Positions 25,845 through 36,200 of a DNA stretch of 64,000 nt are shown here, piece after piece. How positions within the stretch are numbered: the stretch's first letter is position 1; each line of letters starts with the position of its first letter. The stretch is from assembly GCA_951217055.1 (NCBI GenBank), contig OX578280.1:43589882-43653881 (forward strand), in the 5' to 3' direction. The stretch comes from Gerris lacustris (lineage: Eukaryota > Arthropoda > Insecta > Hemiptera > Gerridae). Under the pieces are notes generated by a model. It worked only from the letters and a program-made list of their open reading frames with translations. It was not told the origin of the DNA and searched no databases. A program made the position numbers and the translations under genes.

Positions 25845-27261
25845 TAAAGGCCGGTATACACGGGGACACTTTTGCTGCTAGAGTGGGTGTCTAGATCGAG
25901 TGTCACAGTGGAGACACCGCCTAGAGTGATGCTAGACTACCCCCACTTCTCTCTAGCTGATGTCGCTCGCCGTGTCTGATATCTTCGTGTAGACACCTCT
26001 CAGTTTGTTCTAGCTATCGGTCTAGGTCAGTTTCAGCTAGGTGAAACTTGTTAGCTAGAGCAGAATGCCTACAACCACAGCAGGGCAGCGTTCCTTCCAT
26101 TTTCCTGATGTATTGTTCCATATTTGTTAATGTCTATGTCTTTTATATATATACAGGGTGTCCCAAGTCTAAATATTAAAACTCAAGGAGCTTATTTAGG
26201 AACCCAACTTTATTTCTACCAGTTATTCTGAAATCAGTATCCCTCCATTAATTTTTTTTTTTTTTTTACATAATCAATTTTATTACTTGTAATTTCAAGT
26301 GATTTGAAGACGTACTATGAATCTAGTTAATGAGTTCGAATATTTTTATATTTTATTAATAAACTATGTCTCGCCTCGATATTATCAGCCACGATGAAGC
26401 CCGAGGGACGAGGAAAATAACAGTCAAATCCACTTGTAAATGGATAAAATATTGACGTCATTAAATAATTATAAATAAAATACACATGGGTAGATATTCT
26501 TTTTTTTAAATAAAGTAAAGAATGATAATAAAGCCAACTAGAAAATAAACTTTGGTTTAAGACTTATACGAACTAAAAAAGATGATTAGATATAACTTTA
26601 AAAAGAGATTTAAATATATCTTTAGAAAAAAGATTTACAAATTAGATTTAATAGTTTTGTTTTAAAAAATGTAATATAAAAAATTGATAAGTAAAAAAAG
26701 GTTTAATGAATAAACAGTTTTTAAGTTGTAATAGCCACAATGTAAAATAATAATAATTATGAAATAGTAAAAATGAATTAGTATATAATAATATAATGTA
26801 TTAGAGGTAGAGAGGTGTATGTAAAACTTTCCAACCAACACAGTCCTGTTGAGTCACTCGATGAGTGGCTGATAGTCAGTTACAATAGTCATTTATGTAT
26901 ATGAAAATCAACACTACAAATAGAATAGATAAATTATAGAAAGAGGCTGGTATCAAAGATACAAATTAAATAAGATATAATAATTTCAAACAGTATATAA
27001 ACATAATAAAATAGACTAAAATGGTAATGCTAAACAAGGCAGTATGTGAATCTACTAGGAATGCGGAGACCAAATGAAGTGTACTAGATTAGAAAAACGC
27101 GACACCGTGTGGACAGTCCGGACACTGCTCTAGGAACTTTATTCAAGGTCACTCCCCGAGACTATTCTCGGAGACTAGTCTAGCCAAATTTTGGCCCTCA
27201 GTGTAGACAGATAGGACACCGATCTCGCTAGACTGTCTCGCTCTAGGTGTCCCCGTGTATA

Positions 27262-27266
27262 CCGGC
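27262..27266. repeat. Target-site duplication of the BEL element, left copy
   Basis: CCGGC immediately before the 5' LTR, repeated at 33235-33239 after the 3' LTR. Five bases is usual for BEL/Pao integrase. Confidence 0.95.
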
Positions 27267-27458
27267 TGTAAATAATTTATTTAGCTTGGTTGCTATGACA
27301 TTTGTTTTGTTTTGATTTGTATTATTTAAAAAAAATAAATGTCAGTTGCCTTCTTCGAAGCGTCAACGTTAGACGTGAATTTGTCTTTTCAATTTTCTTT
27401 CTCTATACTTTATCATTATTGTTTAAGTCCTTTGCTCGCCGCTTAGTATAACTCAACA
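27267..27458 (+). repeat. BEL/Pao 5' LTR, 192 bp
   Basis: Begins TGTAAATAATT and ends AACTCAACA, giving the canonical TG...CA boundary. I find no difference from the 3' LTR at 33043-33234 on direct reading. It holds the core promoter described separately, and an AATAAA at 27334-27339 just upstream of the predicted start site, which in the 3' LTR would act as the poly(A) signal and imply a very short R region. Confidence 0.97.
27342..27377 (+). promoter_or_regulatory. LTR core promoter: initiator plus DPE
   Basis: TCAGT at 27342-27346 matches the arthropod initiator with A+1 at 27344. AGACGTG at 27371-27377 starts exactly at +28, the required position of the downstream promoter element, and fits its consensus fully. 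No TATA box sits at -30 (the TATTTAAA at 27323-27330 is too close). A TATA-less Inr+DPE promoter is typical of Drosophila retrotransposons. The same pair occurs in the 3' LTR at 33118 and 33147. Confidence 0.8.
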
Positions 27459-27463
27459 TTTGT

Positions 27464-27481
27464 TGGTCCTTTGGGTTAGTG
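27464..27481 (+). promoter_or_regulatory. Primer-binding site of the BEL element
   Basis: TGGTCCTTTGGGTTAG starts five bases after the 5' LTR. The leading TGG is complementary to a tRNA CCA end. The tRNA species is not assigned. Confidence 0.7.
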
Positions 27482-27505
27482 AACAAGCGCGATTACAGTG
27501 TGACA

Positions 27506-30500
27506 ATGTTGACGCGGGCAAAAGGATTAGAGTTAGAACAGGCACGGAAGTTGGGTTTGAAGAGCGAAGAGGAAGCTAATTCAGAGTCGGCAGTTACAAC
27601 AATACCCGTGGAAACAGGGGAGCCGGCAAGGGGCAGTGTGACGAAGGTGGCTTGCTCAAGATCTTCTCGAGCGTCTGTCTGCAGTGAGCAGAGGCGGCAG
27701 CTAGAGCTGCAGCTAAAGACAGAAGAGAAAATCGCGAGACTTCGCCAAGAGGCCCGGGATGAGAAAACTGCACTACTTCGTTTGGAACAGCAAATCGAAG
27801 AACTGAAGCTGCAGGAACAGAGTCGGCGGGGCTCACAATGCAGTAGCAGGACTAGCATTCGTACTGAAAACGACATGGCGATTCCGGACATAACTGAAGA
27901 GCGAACTAAAACCTGGGTAAATTCCGTGACAGCGGAGAAGGTTGCAAAGGTAAAAAATAACATCCATTTTAAGACTGCTTGTCAAGTAGAGGGACAAGAC
28001 AGTAAAACTAAGGTTGAGACTGTTGAGCCTAAGTTTGCGCACTTTCTTGCGCGGCAAACGGGGTTCAGAGAACTGCTACCGTTCTCGGGTGACCCGGTTG
28101 AGTGGCCGGCCTTCATTGCGCATTATGAAAGAACGGCACTAGCGTGTAATTATTCACCTGAAGAAAACGCTGTCAGGTTACAAAAAGCGTTAAAGGGGAA
28201 GGCACGTGATGCTGTTGAGGGATTACTTCCCTATCCTAACTGTGTGTCAACCGTACTAGACACACTTAAAATTCGTTTTGGTAGGCCGGAGTATATAGTT
28301 AAAAGACTAATACTAAATGCTCAAAAAATAACAACGCTTAAAGATGAAAAACTTGACAGCTTGCTTGACTTTGCGACTGCTGTGCTTAATATTGTTGTGG
28401 CACTACAAAATCTTAACTGCCCAGGGCACCTAGAAAATCCACAGTTGCTTGAGGACTTAGTTAATAAGTTACCACCTAGAATGCGCTTAGAGTGGGGTGA
28501 GCACATATTAACAACTAATGAATCTGGTCTTATACAATTTAACAGGTGGATGCAAAGAAAAGCAAATGCACTTTGCATGGTTTCTACCCCAGTGTTTGTA
28601 CAGGGACATTCAAGTGGACAACGGAAGGACTCGAAAACAGTGCTACTAGCCAGGGACGAGGTTTTGGCGCCAAATAGAGATGCAATAGAGAACGTCGCGA
28701 CCGTGGACAGCGCTCATCAACCATTTGGAGCTACACCTAGAAAACAAGTCTGCGCTTACTGCAACTCAGCCCTGCATACAGTGCGTAAGTGTAGTGAATT
28801 TCTTAAGATGTCTGTAACTGATCGTCGCAGTTGGGTGGCGGACAATAAAAGGTGCTATGTTTGCCTTTTAGCATCGCATTTTGCGGCCAGATGTAGGCTT
28901 AAAAAACGATGTGGTGAAGGGGGCTGCAAGGCAAGACACAACGCTTTACTGCACGTAGAAAAGACAGCGATAAACATGACATCGGAGATAAGCAAACACG
29001 CCGAATATAAAGACGAACAAATAGGGGGCACGTCAATGTTGCCAAAATCCTGCAACGTCACCAAAGGTTCCAATGTGGTATTGCTCAGTGTATTGCCAGT
29101 CACTCTCAAAGGTCCAAGTAAAGAAGTAAGAACCTACGCTCTTCTTGATAGTGGTTCTTCGGTAACACTTTGTGATGCTAAAATAGCGCAAGAGTTAGGT
29201 TGCATCGAAGGTGATAAAGCTGCGGAAGATGCGTTAGAGTTACAGTGGGTGAATGGGCAGGTGGCTGTCAATGATTCATTTAGGATTAATTTAAGCATCA
29301 AAGGAACGCATCTCAGTAAATATTTTGAGCTAAAAAATGTGAGAACTGTTCCCAATCTTGCATTGCCACAACAGACACTTAATACTAAGGATGTAACGGC
29401 GCAGTGGCCTCAATTCAACCGTGTACCTTTAAGTAATCTAAACAACATCAGGCCTACTTTATTAATTGGTCAAGATAACTGGAGACTGTTAGTGGCGAGA
29501 GAGGTACTTGAAGGTCCGGCAGAGGGTCCAGTAGCTACTAAAACCAGGTTGGGTTGGACCCTTCACGGGAAAATGGAGGTGTCAAGTGGTCACGGGGAGC
29601 GGAGTGTGGCAAGTGTTTTGTGTATGCACGATTTTAACGATACTAATAGCGATATCTATTTACATGATCTGATAAAGACTTCTTTCGCATTAGATGACTA
29701 TGGTGTGAAGCCAACCACTAACACCGAGAAAGCTGAAGACCAACGAGCGCGGAACTTACTTAAGATTACGACGAGAAGAAGAGAGCCTCATAGGTGGGAG
29801 ACCGGGCTTTTGTGGCGAGAAGACGAAGTCCGGATGCCAGCTAGCAGATCAGCAGCGATGCGAAGGCTCCATCTAATTGAGAAGCGAATGGATAGGGACA
29901 GCCAGTTCGCGATGGCATATACTGCGAAAATGAATGACTTCATTGATAAGGGTTACGCAAGAAAACTTTCTGGTAATGAAGTGAAGAGCTTGTTGACATC
30001 AAACAAAGCATGGTATCTTCCTGATATGCCCGTAGTGAATCCTAACAAACCAACCAAACTAAGAATCGTGTTTGATGCCGCGGCAAAGGTTAGAGGTGTT
30101 AGTCTGAATAGCTCACTGCTTAAGGGTCCAGATAACTTTTCATCAATGTTAGGAATAATTTACAAATTCAGGCAGGGTGAAATAGCCTTTAGTGGTGATA
30201 TTAGGGAGATGTATTGCCAGATAGGCATAATAAGTGAAGACCAGCCAGCACAATTGTTTCTTTGGAGAGGCACAGAGCGACAGACGCCACCAGAGATTTA
30301 TGTAATGCAAGTGATGATTTTTGGAGCTGTTTGTTCACCATTTGCTGCCCAGGAAATCAGGAACATTAATGCGAAGTTATTTGAAGACACTTATCCAGAG
30401 GCAGTTGGTGCCATTTGTGAAAGGCATTACATGGATGATTACCTAGACAGTGTACATTCGGAAGAAGAGGCTATCCAGCGGATTAAAGAAGTTGCGCACA

Positions 30501-30967
30501 TACACGCTTCTGGAGGTTTCATAATGCATGAGTGGCTCAGCAACTCAGAGTTGGTATTGAACTCTACAAGGAACATTAACGTCAGTGAGGAAAATTCACC
30601 AACAACGAGTGTGGCAATGAAAGAACTGGGTAATGCTGGGATAGGATTGGTTAAAGGTAAAGTTTTAGGTTTATTGTGGGACCCTAGAAGGGACACGCTT
30701 AAGTATGAACTAAGGTTTAGCAAGCTGAAGCCAGGCGTATTAAACGAGCAGTACAAACCAACAAAACGTGAAGTGACCCAAGCAGTTATGGCGGTGTTTG
30801 ATCCATTAGGATTAGCGGCGAACATCATGGTACAAGGCAAGATGCTCATGCAACGATTATGGCGCGCAGGAATAAGCTGGGACCAGCCTCTCCTTGAAGA
30901 GCAGAAACCTGTGTGGCAGCGTTGGATTCGCTTGAGGTACCACGGTGCTATAAAGGTTCGGTTTTAA
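27506..30967 (+). CDS. BEL/Pao Gag-Pol, first frame: Gag, protease, reverse transcriptase
   Basis: A GTG-started frame is open from 27479, but the first ATG is at 27506, giving 1,153 residues; ATG is the better eukaryotic start. Residues ~61-106 are a charged coiled coil. Residues ~186-330 form the BEL Gag capsid-like region. Two CX2CX4HX4C zinc knuckles lie at 416-429 and 450-463, followed by a partial third Cys/His cluster. The aspartic protease has DSGSS at ~548. Reverse transcriptase starts near residue 850, and its catalytic box YMDD is at 975-978 (30428-30439). The frame ends abruptly after the RT connection region (WQRWI at ~1138), where the RNase H should follow. RNase H continues in the -1 frame, so this product lacks RNase H and integrase unless frameshifting occurs. 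Confidence 0.92.
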   Translation: MLTRAKGLELEQARKLGLKSEEEANSESAVTTIPVETGEPARGSVTKVACSRSSRASVCSEQRRQLELQLKTEEKIARLRQEARDEKTALLRLEQQIEELKLQEQSRRGSQCSSRTSIRTENDMAIPDITEERTKTWVNSVTAEKVAKVKNNIHFKTACQVEGQDSKTKVETVEPKFAHFLARQTGFRELLPFSGDPVEWPAFIAHYERTALACNYSPEENAVRLQKALKGKARDAVEGLLPYPNCVSTVLDTLKIRFGRPEYIVKRLILNAQKITTLKDEKLDSLLDFATAVLNIVVALQNLNCPGHLENPQLLEDLVNKLPPRMRLEWGEHILTTNESGLIQFNRWMQRKANALCMVSTPVFVQGHSSGQRKDSKTVLLARDEVLAPNRDAIENVATVDSAHQPFGATPRKQVCAYCNSALHTVRKCSEFLKMSVTDRRSWVADNKRCYVCLLASHFAARCRLKKRCGEGGCKARHNALLHVEKTAINMTSEISKHAEYKDEQIGGTSMLPKSCNVTKGSNVVLLSVLPVTLKGPSKEVRTYALLDSGSSVTLCDAKIAQELGCIEGDKAAEDALELQWVNGQVAVNDSFRINLSIKGTHLSKYFELKNVRTVPNLALPQQTLNTKDVTAQWPQFNRVPLSNLNNIRPTLLIGQDNWRLLVAREVLEGPAEGPVATKTRLGWTLHGKMEVSSGHGERSVASVLCMHDFNDTNSDIYLHDLIKTSFALDDYGVKPTTNTEKAEDQRARNLLKITTRRREPHRWETGLLWREDEVRMPASRSAAMRRLHLIEKRMDRDSQFAMAYTAKMNDFIDKGYARKLSGNEVKSLLTSNKAWYLPDMPVVNPNKPTKLRIVFDAAAKVRGVSLNSSLLKGPDNFSSMLGIIYKFRQGEIAFSGDIREMYCQIGIISEDQPAQLFLWRGTERQTPPEIYVMQVMIFGAVCSPFAAQEIRNINAKLFEDTYPEAVGAICERHYMDDYLDSVHSEEEAIQRIKEVAHIHASGGFIMHEWLSNSELVLNSTRNINVSEENSPTTSVAMKELGNAGIGLVKGKVLGLLWDPRRDTLKYELRFSKLKPGVLNEQYKPTKREVTQAVMAVFDPLGLAANIMVQGKMLMQRLWRAGISWDQPLLEEQKPVWQRWIRLRYHGAIKVRF

Positions 30968-33015
30968 CTGCTGCAGACATTAGTTTACATGTGTTTTGTG
31001 ATGCCAGCGAAGAGGCATATGCTGCAGTAGCATACTTTAGGGTAGTGGGAAGCACGGGTGTTGAGGTTTCGTTTATAGCCGCAAAGTCACGGGTAGCGCC
31101 TTTGAAGCCTGTCACGATCCCTAGGCTAGAACTGCAAGCAGCAGTTTTGGGCAGCAGATTAGCCAAAAATATTGTGGAAAACCACAGCATAGCTATAACA
31201 TCTCTAAATTTATGGACTGACTCCCAAGCTGTGTTGTGTTGGTTAAAATCGGGGCCTCATAGGTTCAAGACATTTGTAGCTCACAGGGTAGCAGAAGTTC
31301 AAGAACTGACCAAAGATGCAACGTGGCGGTGGGTTCCAAGCCAGCTAAATCCTGCAGATCTTGCAACAAAATATCATCCCAATTACAATCCAACATTCTG
31401 GATGGAGGGGCCACAGTTTTTACAAGTGAAAGAGCAAAGCTGGCCAAAACCAAATGTACACCACGAGGCAACATTAGATCGGCAAGTTTTAGAGATAAAA
31501 CCTCAAACTGTTAATGTAATCAACACTAAAAAGGAGGATTATTTAGAAGCTCTGCCATCAGTGTTTTGCACCAATCGATGGCTGAAATTAGTGCGAAGCA
31601 CAGCCCGCATGTTAAAGTTAATTGATCTGTGCAGAAAACATGTGACAGAAAAGAAGATCGACCCTAGTGATATCAAGAGAGCAGAAGTGTGCTGGAGTAA
31701 GTTAGTGCAGCGAGAGTGCTTTCTGACTGATGTTAAAGATCTCCAAGCGGAAAGAAAACTTAGCATGAAGAGCAGGCTAATAGGGCTTTCCCCATATTGT
31801 GACGAAGCAGGAGTGCTACGCGTAGGCGGTCGTGTCGAAAGGATAAAGGATGTCAGTTGGGATGCGCGTCATCCTGTTATTTTAGCACCAGAACACAGGT
31901 ACACCGAGCTACTAATTCTGCACTATCATTGCGCTTTAGGACACGCGAACAACAACACTGTTATCAATAACGTCCGGCAGAAATTTTGGATTCCAAGACT
32001 ACGGCAAGTAGTCAAGAAAGTTGTTAGTAGGTGTATGGAATGCCGAGTCAAAAAAGCTAAGCCAAACCCACCTTTAATGGCGGCATTACCAGCTTGTCGC
32101 TTAGGGCACCATATGAGACCTTTTACATTTACAGGTTTAGATTATTTCGGTCCTTTCAACGTGACTATTGGAAGAAGACGCGAGTTGCGGTATGGTGTTT
32201 TGTTCACGTGCTTAACAGTACGAGCTGTACACCTGGAGATAGCAAACTCGCTAACCACTGATAGCGCCATACTTGCCATTAGAAGATTTATAAGTCGCAG
32301 AGGGGAGCCGAAAGAATTCTGGTCAGACAACGGCACTAATCTTCGAGGGGCCGAGAGTGAACTCCGTAGAGCTCGTTTGGAGATCAATCAGGACAGGCTA
32401 GAACAACATCTAGCTCGGTACCACGAGACGAAGTGGAAATTCATATCCCCGGCGTCACCTCACATGGGTGGTGCTTGGGAAAGATTAGTAAGATCAGTAA
32501 AGACGGCACTAAATGCCATTATGTCGGATAGAGTTGTCAGAGAGGAGGTACTTTCAACATTAATGGTGGAAGCAGAAAATATTGTCAATCAAAGACCATT
32601 GACGGACGTACCAGTGGAGTCAGAAGCTGATGAGGCACTTACGCCAAATCATTTTCTAAAGGGGTTATCTAGCGGATCACCATCACCGGGTGTTTTTACT
32701 GATGATGATCTAAACCTAAGACGGCAATGGAGAATTGCTGAGCGATTGGTTGACCACTTTTGGCATAGATGGGTGCGCGAGTATATGCCGACATTAACGC
32801 GAAGAACCAAGTGGCAGAAACCAAGTGAACCAATTAAGGAAGGTGACCTGGTGGTGCTGGTAGACCAGAGAGGCAAAAGGAACACTTGGCCGAGAGGAGT
32901 GATCGCTGCCACTTTCCCCGGACAGGATGGTCAGGTGAGGGTTGTTGATGTCCGTACAGTGAACGGTGTTCTTCGAAGACCAGCGACTTCGATCGCAAAG
33001 ATTGATGTACAATGA
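30913..33015 (+). CDS. BEL/Pao Pol, second frame: RNase H and integrase
   Basis: Open in the -1 frame relative to Gag-Pol, overlapping it by 55 bp. The first codon of the open stretch is GTG, so it probably has no initiation codon of its own. RNase H carries VFCDAS (catalytic Asp at 31000), RLELQAA and LWTDSQA blocks. The integrase has an HHCC zinc finger (His at ~337 to Cys at ~376), the DDE triad at 32140, 32326 and 32479 (51 residues between second Asp and Glu), and a C-terminal DUF5641-type region (WHRWVREY to WPRGVI). The stop at 33013-33015 lies 27 bp before the 3' LTR. Domains look intact. The break is best explained by a single-base indel between about 30920 and 30945; I see no canonical slippery heptamer there. 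Confidence 0.9.
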   Translation: MAALDSLEVPRCYKGSVLTAADISLHVFCDASEEAYAAVAYFRVVGSTGVEVSFIAAKSRVAPLKPVTIPRLELQAAVLGSRLAKNIVENHSIAITSLNLWTDSQAVLCWLKSGPHRFKTFVAHRVAEVQELTKDATWRWVPSQLNPADLATKYHPNYNPTFWMEGPQFLQVKEQSWPKPNVHHEATLDRQVLEIKPQTVNVINTKKEDYLEALPSVFCTNRWLKLVRSTARMLKLIDLCRKHVTEKKIDPSDIKRAEVCWSKLVQRECFLTDVKDLQAERKLSMKSRLIGLSPYCDEAGVLRVGGRVERIKDVSWDARHPVILAPEHRYTELLILHYHCALGHANNNTVINNVRQKFWIPRLRQVVKKVVSRCMECRVKKAKPNPPLMAALPACRLGHHMRPFTFTGLDYFGPFNVTIGRRRELRYGVLFTCLTVRAVHLEIANSLTTDSAILAIRRFISRRGEPKEFWSDNGTNLRGAESELRRARLEINQDRLEQHLARYHETKWKFISPASPHMGGAWERLVRSVKTALNAIMSDRVVREEVLSTLMVEAENIVNQRPLTDVPVESEADEALTPNHFLKGLSSGSPSPGVFTDDDLNLRRQWRIAERLVDHFWHRWVREYMPTLTRRTKWQKPSEPIKEGDLVVLVDQRGKRNTWPRGVIAATFPGQDGQVRVVDVRTVNGVLRRPATSIAKIDVQ

Positions 33016-33029
33016 ACAACATACTCTTT

Positions 33030-33041
33030 GGGGTGGGAAAA
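33030..33041 (+). promoter_or_regulatory. Polypurine tract of the BEL element
   Basis: GGGGTGGGAAAA ends one base before the 3' LTR (33043). It primes plus-strand DNA synthesis in LTR retrotransposons. Confidence 0.85.
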
Positions 33042-33042
33042 T

Positions 33043-33234
33043 TGTAAATAATTTATTTAGCTTGGTTGCTATGACATTTGTTTTGTTTTGATTTGTATTA
33101 TTTAAAAAAAATAAATGTCAGTTGCCTTCTTCGAAGCGTCAACGTTAGACGTGAATTTGTCTTTTCAATTTTCTTTCTCTATACTTTATCATTATTGTTT
33201 AAGTCCTTTGCTCGCCGCTTAGTATAACTCAACA
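33043..33234 (+). repeat. BEL/Pao 3' LTR, 192 bp
   Basis: Identical on direct reading to 27267-27458, including the eight-A run. AATAAA at 33110-33115 is the likely polyadenylation signal. Confidence 0.97.
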
Positions 33235-33239
33235 CCGGC
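33235..33239. repeat. Target-site duplication of the BEL element, right copy
   Basis: CCGGC, matching 27262-27266. One copy belongs to the interrupted Harbinger-like terminal repeat. Confidence 0.95.
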
Positions 33240-33244
33240 CTTAA

Positions 33245-36200
33245 GACATTTTAATTTCAAAAATCATATAAGCCCAAAAAATAAAAAATAAAATAAAAAA
33301 AATAAAAAATTGGAAAGAAGAGTTCAACTCTAAAAAAGGAATAAATGATGAAATTGCAAAGGGTGGAAGGTAGGGTTCAATTCCCCGCCAGGGGAATCGA
33401 ATCAATAATGACGAAATGAAACCGTGAAAACTCGAAACAACTAACTAATGGAAAAAACTGGATGAAGAAATTATTTATATGAGAAAGCTTAGTACGAGTT
33501 GTATCGAATAGTTTTTTTTTTTATTTTGTACTCAGAAACTTTAAACGATAAAAATAAGTTTTTAAATGTGAGTATTCGTACTAGCTTCATACCTAAACCA
33601 AACAAAAAACTATTTAAGTTTATAATGATTTTGGATGACTGTTACCACAACAAAGAGGCGGTCGACCTGGCCAGTGTTCTAGGAGTCCGAATATAGCCTT
33701 AAAATTACCTGATTCATCCAGCCTGGAAGATTACGGCCTAGATAAGCAAGAGCATTTAGAAATAACGGATGTGGAATAATTGGGTAAAAAAAAACAGACA
33801 CATATACTGCCCTCCCCAACGTAAGTCTAAAGATTCAATTTAATCCTTAGCCAACCAATTCTTAAGCACCGCATCGTTTTATGTTCTCCTTTGGGAGGTG
33901 AACATTTTTTCCCCTCGATAATCAAAATTTCCACTCGCATTTTACGTTTTAGACCCTCCTGAACAAATTTAGTGTCGTGTCTGTCGGTCTGTGTGTACAC
34001 AAATCCTTGTCACACGCACATAGCTTTGGGTTTGATGAAATTTGTAGGGATTACGAGGGTTAGGCTTTGGATGGTTCTCTGTGAATTTCATCGCTCGTGG
34101 ATCAATGGTCCTCTCCGCAAGCTCAAATGTAAAATCCTCTAAACGTCAATTTCTCGCGACCTAATGGTCCGTTTTCGCTTCAATTTGGAGAATAGTTAAG
34201 GAATGAAAGTATGATCATACCATATGAATTTCATAATGGATCGGATCAGTTGTAGCTACGATCATTGGCAAATATGACATCCTTGCCACACGCATAACTT
34301 TTACAATATTTATGTGAATTCGTGAAATTTTCAGGGATTGTGATTTTCAGGGAGTGCCGGTGATGCCTTACATGATGTCATTGTAATTCGATTTATAGTA
34401 GCCTCTGAGCATGCGCAAACGTAAAAATCCGCCAAACCTCAAGGTTAAACGAACCGATTTTCCTAAGAGTGTGTGACTGATATTTAGTGACTGACCTATA
34501 GATTTAAAGATGATCCTCCATGTTTTTTTTTTTAGGAAGCTAAGTGCCACACTAATTAGAAGTTATTCTAAAGTTATTACACCTGAGAGCTGATTCTGTA
34601 ACTTCTTTTATTTTACTTATGTCAAGCTTAGGGTATTTATAAAATTGTCGGTTTCCGACGCGAGTGTATAAAGTGATGTCTGCGCTGTTGGCGGCCGAGT
34701 ACCGAACTGCGCCGAGGAAGCATCTTTTTGTAGTTGTAATTTTATTGTTAGTGATATGTGATAACGACTACAAAGCTAAACTCCTTTCAGCTCTTCGTTA
34801 TTTATTTGTTCTTCTACTTTCGTTTAGAATTAAAAATACGTATTGTTTGTGTTAATTTGCAATAGGGCATTATTTTGTATAGGGTGTGGTTGGCCTTCAG
34901 TTCTGGCCCCCACCATATTCCTCTAGTTCTAGCTCTAGAAGTCTGTCGGCCTACAACCGCTCTAGAGTTAGGCTGCATACATAATATGTACATACCTACA
35001 TAAAATAAACTTTTTCTAACTTATTTTTTTTTGTCTTGTTCTTTGAACTTAATACATTTTGTTCTAACTCTAAATTTCTTATTATTTTGGATATCCGAGA
35101 ATATCCCTACACTTATAACGTGTATGTTATATATCATTACTATCTAATGTATTTTTGTAGTAATAATAACAATATTATTTGTTAAATAAAGTGGATGTTA
35201 CTAAAAACAGTCGAGTCAATAAAAAGTCAATAACAAGTCTAATAAAAGTTATTTCAGGCGTCCGAAACCAAAAATGTAAACAATGGCGGCCTTCAGTGTG
35301 GATTTTGACTTCAATTTTCGATATAACTACATAACCTGATGGATACCAACTTCACTTTTAGAGTTGTGGTATATCCAAACCAAATCATCAAATTTTTGTA
35401 GTTTAACAACTACTATATTACAGATTCACGTAGCCAGGCTGGTATGAGTGGTTTCAAAGTTACAGAATCGACCCCTAGGAACAACAAATCCCCCCCCCCC
35501 CCCCCTTTATGATATTTAATTGACCCTTATACAAAGAAAGTAGAAGAAAGACCCTAACAATAAAAAAGATAATTTATTCCAACCAATTTATTTTTATATT
35601 GGAGCTTCTTTTGTATTTTACCATCATTGAACATCCGGAGAATAACGCCAATAAAATGAAAATAAATAAATAAAACAAGATCAATCCAACGACCAGGCAA
35701 TACAGGGGGAAAAAGTGGCACAAACGAGATGTCTGTACAAACACCCAAGACGAGGAAGAAAGACTTGTTGTAGACGTTTTAGTCTTGGGGTTCCGAACAG
35801 ACCTTCTAAAAAAATAAGGGCATCACTTTCAAGAGGGCGCCACCTTAGCACCCGTGTGGGAGTAGGACGACGTTTTATGGAGCTTTAATCTTAATGTCAT
35901 CTTCATGCCCTTCGCCCTTTCACCGTTTTATATCTTATCAATTTTTTTCCTCTACCCAATACAAGACCTTTTTTATATCCTTGCTCCTGTACATGATCGA
36001 GAAAGCGGCCCTTTTCTTGTCACCTTTTTTTTCTTCCTTCCGCCACACTCGGGGGAAAATAAAGAAAACCAGTCAGTAGTGAGCGAGAAAGAAAATCCTT
36101 CCTTTTTTGTCGTCTCGTGTGCCCTTTAACCTATAACAATCCTCCTTCTACTCACTTCTTTGTGATAACAGCTTATAATAATATGGAAAAAGTAATTTTT

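Larger units (their letters stand above)
27267..33234 (+). mobile_element. Complete BEL/Pao LTR retrotransposon, recent insertion
   Basis: It spans 5,968 bp: identical 192-bp LTRs, primer-binding site, gag-pol in two overlapping frames, polypurine tract, and CCGGC target duplications. Domain order is Gag, zinc knuckles, aspartic protease, reverse transcriptase, RNase H, integrase, which is the BEL/Pao order. No envelope frame follows the integrase. LTR identity indicates a young insertion. The expected single gag-pol frame is interrupted once near 30913-30967. Confidence 0.95.
25848..33241. mobile_element. PIF/Harbinger-like non-autonomous DNA transposon, split by the BEL insertion
   Basis: The left terminal repeat at 25848-25869 (AGGCCGGTATACACGGGG and four more bases) is matched perfectly over 22 bp by a right terminal repeat that lies partly at 27247-27266 and, beyond the inserted BEL element and its target duplication, ends at 33240-33241. 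TAA flanks both ends (25845-25847 and 33242-33244), matching the TWA target duplication of PIF/Harbinger. Without the BEL element it is 1,421 bp. Subterminal CTAGA- and GACAC-rich repeats extend the inverted symmetry imperfectly. The interior (26100-27060) is AT-rich and non-coding, with a TATACAGGGTGTCCCAAG module at 26151. Confidence 0.85.

Noticed and set aside
27479..27505. GTG start nine codons upstream of the Gag ATG
   Set aside because: GTG initiation is not expected in eukaryotes and the region overlaps the primer-binding site; the ATG at 27506 is in the same frame.
30961..30967. Programmed -1 frameshift site at the end of the first BEL frame (GGTTTTAA)
   Set aside because: It does not fit the X XXY YYZ pattern, and domain continuity places the break upstream, near 30920-30945.
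27493..33022. Numerous minus-strand and alternative-frame ORFs of 60-156 residues within the BEL element
   Set aside because: All lie opposite or out of frame with gag-pol and show no motif of their own.
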